Assembly (NCBI GenBank): GCA_030044035.1
Contig: JASHWN010000048.1
Span: forward strand, 1 to 7,806
Source: Xanthobacteraceae bacterium
GTDB lineage: Bacteria; Pseudomonadota; Alphaproteobacteria; Rhizobiales; Xanthobacteraceae
Reading direction: 5' to 3'
Length of the DNA: 7,806 bases
Shown here in pieces: positions 4,895-7,806 of the stretch; positions within the stretch are counted from its first letter, which is position 1; every line of letters starts with the position of its first letter. The notes under the pieces were generated by a model. That model had not been told where the DNA came from, searched no databases, and was given only the letters and a program-made list of their open reading frames with translations. Made by a program: the position numbers and the translations under genes.

Positions 4895-6333
4895 GGCGGC
4901 AACGGCGCACCAAGATCGTCGCGACACTCGGCCCGGCGTCCGGCGACCGCACCATGATCGGCCGGCTGTTTGCCGCCGGCGCCGACGTGTTCCGCATCAA
5001 TATGAGTCACACCAGCCACGAGCGGATGCGCGAACTCGTCACCGCGATCCGTTCGATCGAGGCCGAGCACAACCGGCCGATCGGCATCCTGGTCGACCTG
5101 CAGGGGCCGAAGCTGAGGCTCGGCACCTTCAAGAACGATTCCGTCGAGATCGACAGCGGCCAGGATTTTGTCTTCGACAGCAATCCGACACCAGGCGACG
5201 CCACGCGCGTGCAGCTGCCGCATGCCGAGATCTTCGCCGCCATCGCGGTCGGCGACGTGCTTTTGATCGACGACGGCAAGCTGCGGCTCAAGGCGACCGA
5301 GGTCGGTCCCGGCCGCATCGTGGCGCGGGTCGAAATCGGCGGCCGCATGTCGAACCGCAAGGGCGTGAGCCTGCCCGACACCGTCATTCCGCTCGCGGCG
5401 CTGGCACCTAAGGACCTCGCCGACCTCGAAGCGGCGCTCGACGCCGGCATCGATTGGGTGGCGCTGTCGTTCATTCAGCGCCCGGAGGATATCGCCGAGG
5501 CCAAGAAGGTCGCGCGCGGACGCGCCGCGGTCATGGCCAAGATCGAGAAGCCGCAAGCCGTGGCGCGGCTCGCCGATATTCTCGATCTCGCCGACGCGCT
5601 GATGGTGGCGCGCGGCGATCTCGGCGTCGAGATGCCGCTCGAGCGTGTGCCCGGCGTGCAGAAGGACATGACGCGCGCCTGCCGCAGCGCCGGCAAGCCG
5701 GTCGTGGTGGCGACGCAGATGCTGGAATCGATGATCGCGAGCCCGCTGCCGACCCGCGCCGAAGTCTCCGACGTCGCCACCGCGATCTTCGACGGTGCCG
5801 ACGCCGTCATGCTGTCGGCGGAATCCGCGGCCGGGCAATATCCGGTCGAGGCGGTCGCCACCATGAATCGCATCGCCGAGCAGGTGGAGAACGACGCGAT
5901 CTACCTGCCGTCGATCCACGTCCTGCACACCGAGCCGGAGGCGACTGGCGCCGATGCGATCGCCGCGGCGGCGCGGCAAGTGGCGGAGACGCTCGATCTT
6001 AACGCCATCATGTGCTGGACCTCGTCCGGCTCGACCGGCTTGCGGGTGGCGCGCGAGCGGCCGAAATGCCCGATCGTGGCGATCTCGCCGATCGTCGGCG
6101 CCGGGCGGAAATTATCGCTGGTCTGGGGCATCCATTGCGTGATCGCCGAAGATGCGCGCGATCAGGACGACATGGTGGAACGCGCCTGCCGGCTCGCCTT
6201 CAAGGAGGGCTTTGCCAAGCCCGGCCAGCGCATCATCGTCGTCGCCGGCGTCCCGCTCGGTACGCCCGGGGCAACGAACATGATGCGCATTGCGTTTGTT
6301 GGCAGCGACGCGGGGGGCATAGGGAGCGAATAG
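4891..6333 (+). CDS. pyk: Pyruvate kinase, Lys-type (predicted K+-independent)
   Basis: This 480-residue enzyme converts PEP and ADP to pyruvate and ATP in the cytoplasm and has the normal length. Residues 1-70 and 160-340 form the barrel, about 71-155 the B domain, and about 355-470 the C-terminal domain. Visible motifs are TKIVATLGPAS (7-17), FRINMSH (34-40, Arg35 and Asn37 for PEP and metal), VDLQGPKLRLG (68-78), MAKIEKPQAV (215-224, Lys217 and Glu219), ARGDLGVEMP (240-249, Asp243), ATQMLESM (274-281, Thr275) and PTRAEVSDVATAIFDGADAV (287-306). Lys74 replaces the potassium-binding Glu117 of the muscle enzyme. Start ATG 4891 begins exactly at the family's conserved N-terminus; the frame is open further upstream but only overlaps DUF1036. 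ATG 4891 overlaps the DUF1036 stop, and with no good Shine-Dalgarno translational coupling is likely. The stop lies inside heptamer repeats. Confidence 0.96.
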   Translation: MRRQRRTKIVATLGPASGDRTMIGRLFAAGADVFRINMSHTSHERMRELVTAIRSIEAEHNRPIGILVDLQGPKLRLGTFKNDSVEIDSGQDFVFDSNPTPGDATRVQLPHAEIFAAIAVGDVLLIDDGKLRLKATEVGPGRIVARVEIGGRMSNRKGVSLPDTVIPLAALAPKDLADLEAALDAGIDWVALSFIQRPEDIAEAKKVARGRAAVMAKIEKPQAVARLADILDLADALMVARGDLGVEMPLERVPGVQKDMTRACRSAGKPVVVATQMLESMIASPLPTRAEVSDVATAIFDGADAVMLSAESAAGQYPVEAVATMNRIAEQVENDAIYLPSIHVLHTEPEATGADAIAAAARQVAETLDLNAIMCWTSSGSTGLRVARERPKCPIVAISPIVGAGRKLSLVWGIHCVIAEDARDQDDMVERACRLAFKEGFAKPGQRIIVVAGVPLGTPGATNMMRIAFVGSDAGGIGSE

Positions 6334-6396
6334 CGAATGGCGAATAGCGAATAGGGGAGAACGAATTCGACTTACCATTCGCTATTCGCTATTCGC
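6325..6396. repeat. Inverted GCGAATA heptamer array between convergent genes
   Basis: Four tandem copies of GCGAAT(A/G) run from 6326 to 6353, and three inverted copies, (C/T)ATTCGC, run from 6376 to 6396. Bases 6325-6340 are perfectly complementary to 6375-6390, a 16-base stem with a 34-base loop; because the array is tandem, several slipped pairings are possible (for example 6340-6353 with 6383-6396). The pyk stop codon (6331-6333) is inside the left array and the hydrolase stop (6372-6374) is just beyond the right one. The element may serve as a bidirectional terminator by position, but there is no poly-T tract. Confidence 0.85.
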
Positions 6397-7331
6397 GCTA
6401 ATTCCTCTATCTCCGCCACCACCCGATCCGCCGCGGCATGTTGCGGCATGTGGCCGATGCCGGGCAGCACGATGAGCTTGGCTTGGGGCGTCGCTGCAGC
6501 AGCGAGCGCTTTTGCGTGCTTTTCGATCGGCACGATGCCGTCGCTATCGCCTTGGATGATGAATATCGGCACCGCGAGATTGCGGTAGCGCGGCACTTGG
6601 CGCGCTAAAAAGGCTTGCAAGTCGGCCATGTCGCGCGCGTTGGCTAAAAACGCTGCCGGCCGCAGCAGCAAGAAAGCCGCGCTGTGTTCCAGATAATGGC
6701 GCGGCGGCAGCTGCGGCGCGAACGCAGCGCGGATGCCGGACCCGAATGCCGCGGCGGATAGCGGCAGTGCCAGCGTGTGCGCAAACAGCCAGCCGGCGAG
6801 CGGCGCCGCCAGCACGCGATAGAGCCAGGTCATGCGGTGCAAATGCGGATGCGTCGGCGGCGATAACAGCACAAGCCCGGCGGCGCGCTGCGGATGATCG
6901 AGCGCAAAGGTCAGCGCCAGCGCACCGCCCCAGGAGTGGCCGACGAGCAGCGCGCGGGCGACGCCGAGGCGATCCAAAATCTCGCGCAGCACCGTGGCTT
7001 GGGCAGCCGGCGAACTGAACTTGCGGCCCCCGCCCTCGCTCCAGCCTTGGCCCGGCCGGTCGATCAGAATGACGCGATAGCGCGCCGCCAGCCGTTCGCC
7101 CAGCGCAACCCGCATGTCCTCGAGATTGCAGCCGGCGCCGTGCAGCAAGACGAGCGGCGGCGCGCTTGCGCCTGCATCATTCGGCGATAGCTCGACGACA
7201 TGAAGCCGCAAACCGCCGGCATCGATGTGGCGCCCGCGCGGCGGATGCGCCCGCGCGATCAGCCACGAACCGGTGAGCGTGATGATGGCGCCGCCGCCGA
7301 GCAGCGCCACGATGATGATGACGATGAGCAC
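6372..7331 (-). CDS. Membrane-anchored alpha/beta hydrolase
   Basis: This 319-residue protein starts with a strongly hydrophobic segment (about residues 2-26, rich in Ile/Val/Leu), read as a single N-terminal membrane anchor or uncleaved signal. A complete alpha/beta hydrolase domain follows. It has the oxyanion HGAG motif (64-67), the DRPGQGWSE loop (91-99), the nucleophile elbow GHSWGG with Ser133, GDSDGIVP with acid Asp264 (Asp262 is an alternative) and GIGHMPQ with His294. A helical cap lies around 158-250. The fold includes esterases, C-C hydrolases and dehalogenases; a nucleophile Ser argues against dehalogenase, and the substrate cannot be named. The start is GTG at 7331, the first candidate after an in-frame stop at 7343-7341, with no strong ribosome binding site; GTG at codon 8 is an alternative. 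The last residues, ARIANSEW, are encoded by the heptamer repeat. The TPR gene lies 53 bases upstream on the same strand. Confidence 0.87.
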   Translation of the reverse strand: MLIVIIIVALLGGGAIITLTGSWLIARAHPPRGRHIDAGGLRLHVVELSPNDAGASAPPLVLLHGAGCNLEDMRVALGERLAARYRVILIDRPGQGWSEGGGRKFSSPAAQATVLREILDRLGVARALLVGHSWGGALALTFALDHPQRAAGLVLLSPPTHPHLHRMTWLYRVLAAPLAGWLFAHTLALPLSAAAFGSGIRAAFAPQLPPRHYLEHSAAFLLLRPAAFLANARDMADLQAFLARQVPRYRNLAVPIFIIQGDSDGIVPIEKHAKALAAAATPQAKLIVLPGIGHMPQHAAADRVVAEIEELARIANSEW

Positions 7332-7346
7332 GTTTAGAAGTCAGGC

Positions 7347-7383
7347 ATCGTAGCCGGATATCACGCAGCAAATCGTGACTACG
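7347..7383. repeat. Degenerate REP remnant between TPR and hydrolase genes
   Basis: ATCGTAGCCGGAT at 7347-7359 matches the reverse complement of 1795-1808 (ATCGTAGCCCGGAT) apart from one missing C, so it looks like the end of the same repeat family. CGTAG (7349-7353) and TCACG (7361-7365) are mirrored by CGTGA (7374-7378) and CTACG (7379-7383), giving a bulged hairpin. Together with its flanks it fills most of the 53-base gap between two minus-strand genes. Confidence 0.45.
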
Positions 7384-7384
7384 G

Positions 7385-7806
7385 TCAAATCTCTCGCCCC
7401 TCGACCTTCTCGGTCAACGTCTTCACCACGTCGGGAATGTGTTCGAGATGCGGATCGATCGCCAATGCATTGCGATAGGCGGTGAGCGCGTCCTTATCGT
7501 CGCCGAGCTCCTGCAGCATCATGCCGAGCCCGGATAGCGCGCCGAAATGACGCGGCTCGCGCGCCAACACTTCGCGAATGTCGGCGATCGCGTGGGCGAA
7601 ATCGTTTTTCATATAGTAGATGGTGGCGCGTCGGTTCCAGGCCTCGACATAGTCCGGCTTGATCTCGACGATGGCGTTGAGGAGCTTGAGCGCCAGATCG
7701 TAGTCCTTGGCATCGGTCGCGACCTTCACGCGCGTCATCAGCAGCGCGCAGGTATCGCTGCCGGAATTCATCCATAACGCCCAGATGCGCTGCTCGATCG
7801 CCTTGG
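7385..7806 (-). CDS. TPR-repeat protein, 5' end outside window
   Basis: This is the C-terminal part of a tetratricopeptide-repeat protein. The frame is open through the right edge: upstream of the Met codon at 7771 it still reads KAIEQRIWALW, which continues naturally into NSGSDTCALLMTRVK, so 7771 is probably an internal Met and not the start. Roughly three TPR units are visible: AKDYDLALKLLNAIVEIKPD, then YVEAWNRRATIYYMKNDFAHA through AREPR, then FGALSGLGMMLQELGDDKDA through AIDPH. Each has the alternating small and aromatic residues of the paired helices. A short charged tail, VKTLTEKVEGREI, closes the protein. TPR domains mediate protein-protein contacts; the partner is not evident. Whether there is an export signal cannot be judged because the N-terminus is missing. 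Downstream on the same strand is the anchored hydrolase. Confidence 0.87.
   Translation of the reverse strand, partial: KAIEQRIWALWMNSGSDTCALLMTRVKVATDAKDYDLALKLLNAIVEIKPDYVEAWNRRATIYYMKNDFAHAIADIREVLAREPRHFGALSGLGMMLQELGDDKDALTAYRNALAIDPHLEHIPDVVKTLTEKVEGREI

Noticed and set aside
4693..5979. A 428-codon minus-strand open frame opposite pyruvate kinase
   Set aside because: The sequence is His/Arg/Asp-rich mirror coding with no domain pattern, and it lies wholly opposite conserved pyk and DUF1036 codons.
7301..7326. GAT/ATC triplet run as a possible microsatellite or regulatory repeat
   Set aside because: It encodes the Ile/Val-rich membrane anchor of the hydrolase and is too short and imperfect to stand as a separate element.

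Overview
The window is GC-rich chromosomal DNA from an alphaproteobacterium, most likely a member of the Hyphomicrobiales (Bradyrhizobium / Rhodopseudomonas / Xanthobacteraceae-like). The evidence is a GapR (DUF2312) gene, DUF1244 and DUF1036 genes, a MOFRL-type glycerate kinase beside a Lys-type pyruvate kinase, and rhizobial-style palindromic intergenic repeats. It looks like core chromosome: I see no transposase, phage gene, integrase, CRISPR array, tRNA or rRNA. No stretch longer than 300 bases lacks a gene.

Layout. 1-774 (+) is the 3' part of an acyl-CoA dehydrogenase gene. A histone-deacetylase-family amidohydrolase (803-1732) follows, then a REP-like double palindrome (1740-1803), then the exonuclease VII small subunit xseB (1829-2080). 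A degenerate inverted repeat (2104-2139) separates xseB from two minus-strand genes: gapR (2166-2441) and a small CxxC protein of the DUF1244 family (2559-2867). Divergent from these is a plus-strand cluster: glycerate kinase (2946-4253), a secreted DUF1036 protein (4271-4894) and pyruvate kinase (4891-6333). The cluster meets a minus-strand membrane-anchored alpha/beta hydrolase (6372-7331) head-on across heptamer repeats. A minus-strand TPR protein (7385-7806) runs off the right edge.

How the genes work together. Glycerate kinase makes 2-phosphoglycerate (or 3-phosphoglycerate, depending on enzyme class). Enolase, not present here, converts 2-phosphoglycerate to PEP, and pyruvate kinase yields pyruvate. 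The pair therefore forms a short glycerate-to-pyruvate route like the ttuD/ttuE pair of Agrobacterium tartrate utilisation. The DUF1036 gene lies between them and overlaps pyk by an ATGA stop-start, so it is probably co-expressed, although its product is exported. The acyl-CoA dehydrogenase and deacetylase are also tightly spaced and probably co-transcribed.

I do not see a clearly novel multi-gene system. The most notable signals are small repeats at gene junctions, two of which have entered coding sequence. One REP palindrome forms the N-terminal codons of the DUF1036 frame. An inverted array of GCGAATA heptamers supplies the last codons of both convergent genes pyk and the hydrolase. A hairpin that would cover the gapR ribosome binding site is a third candidate worth testing.
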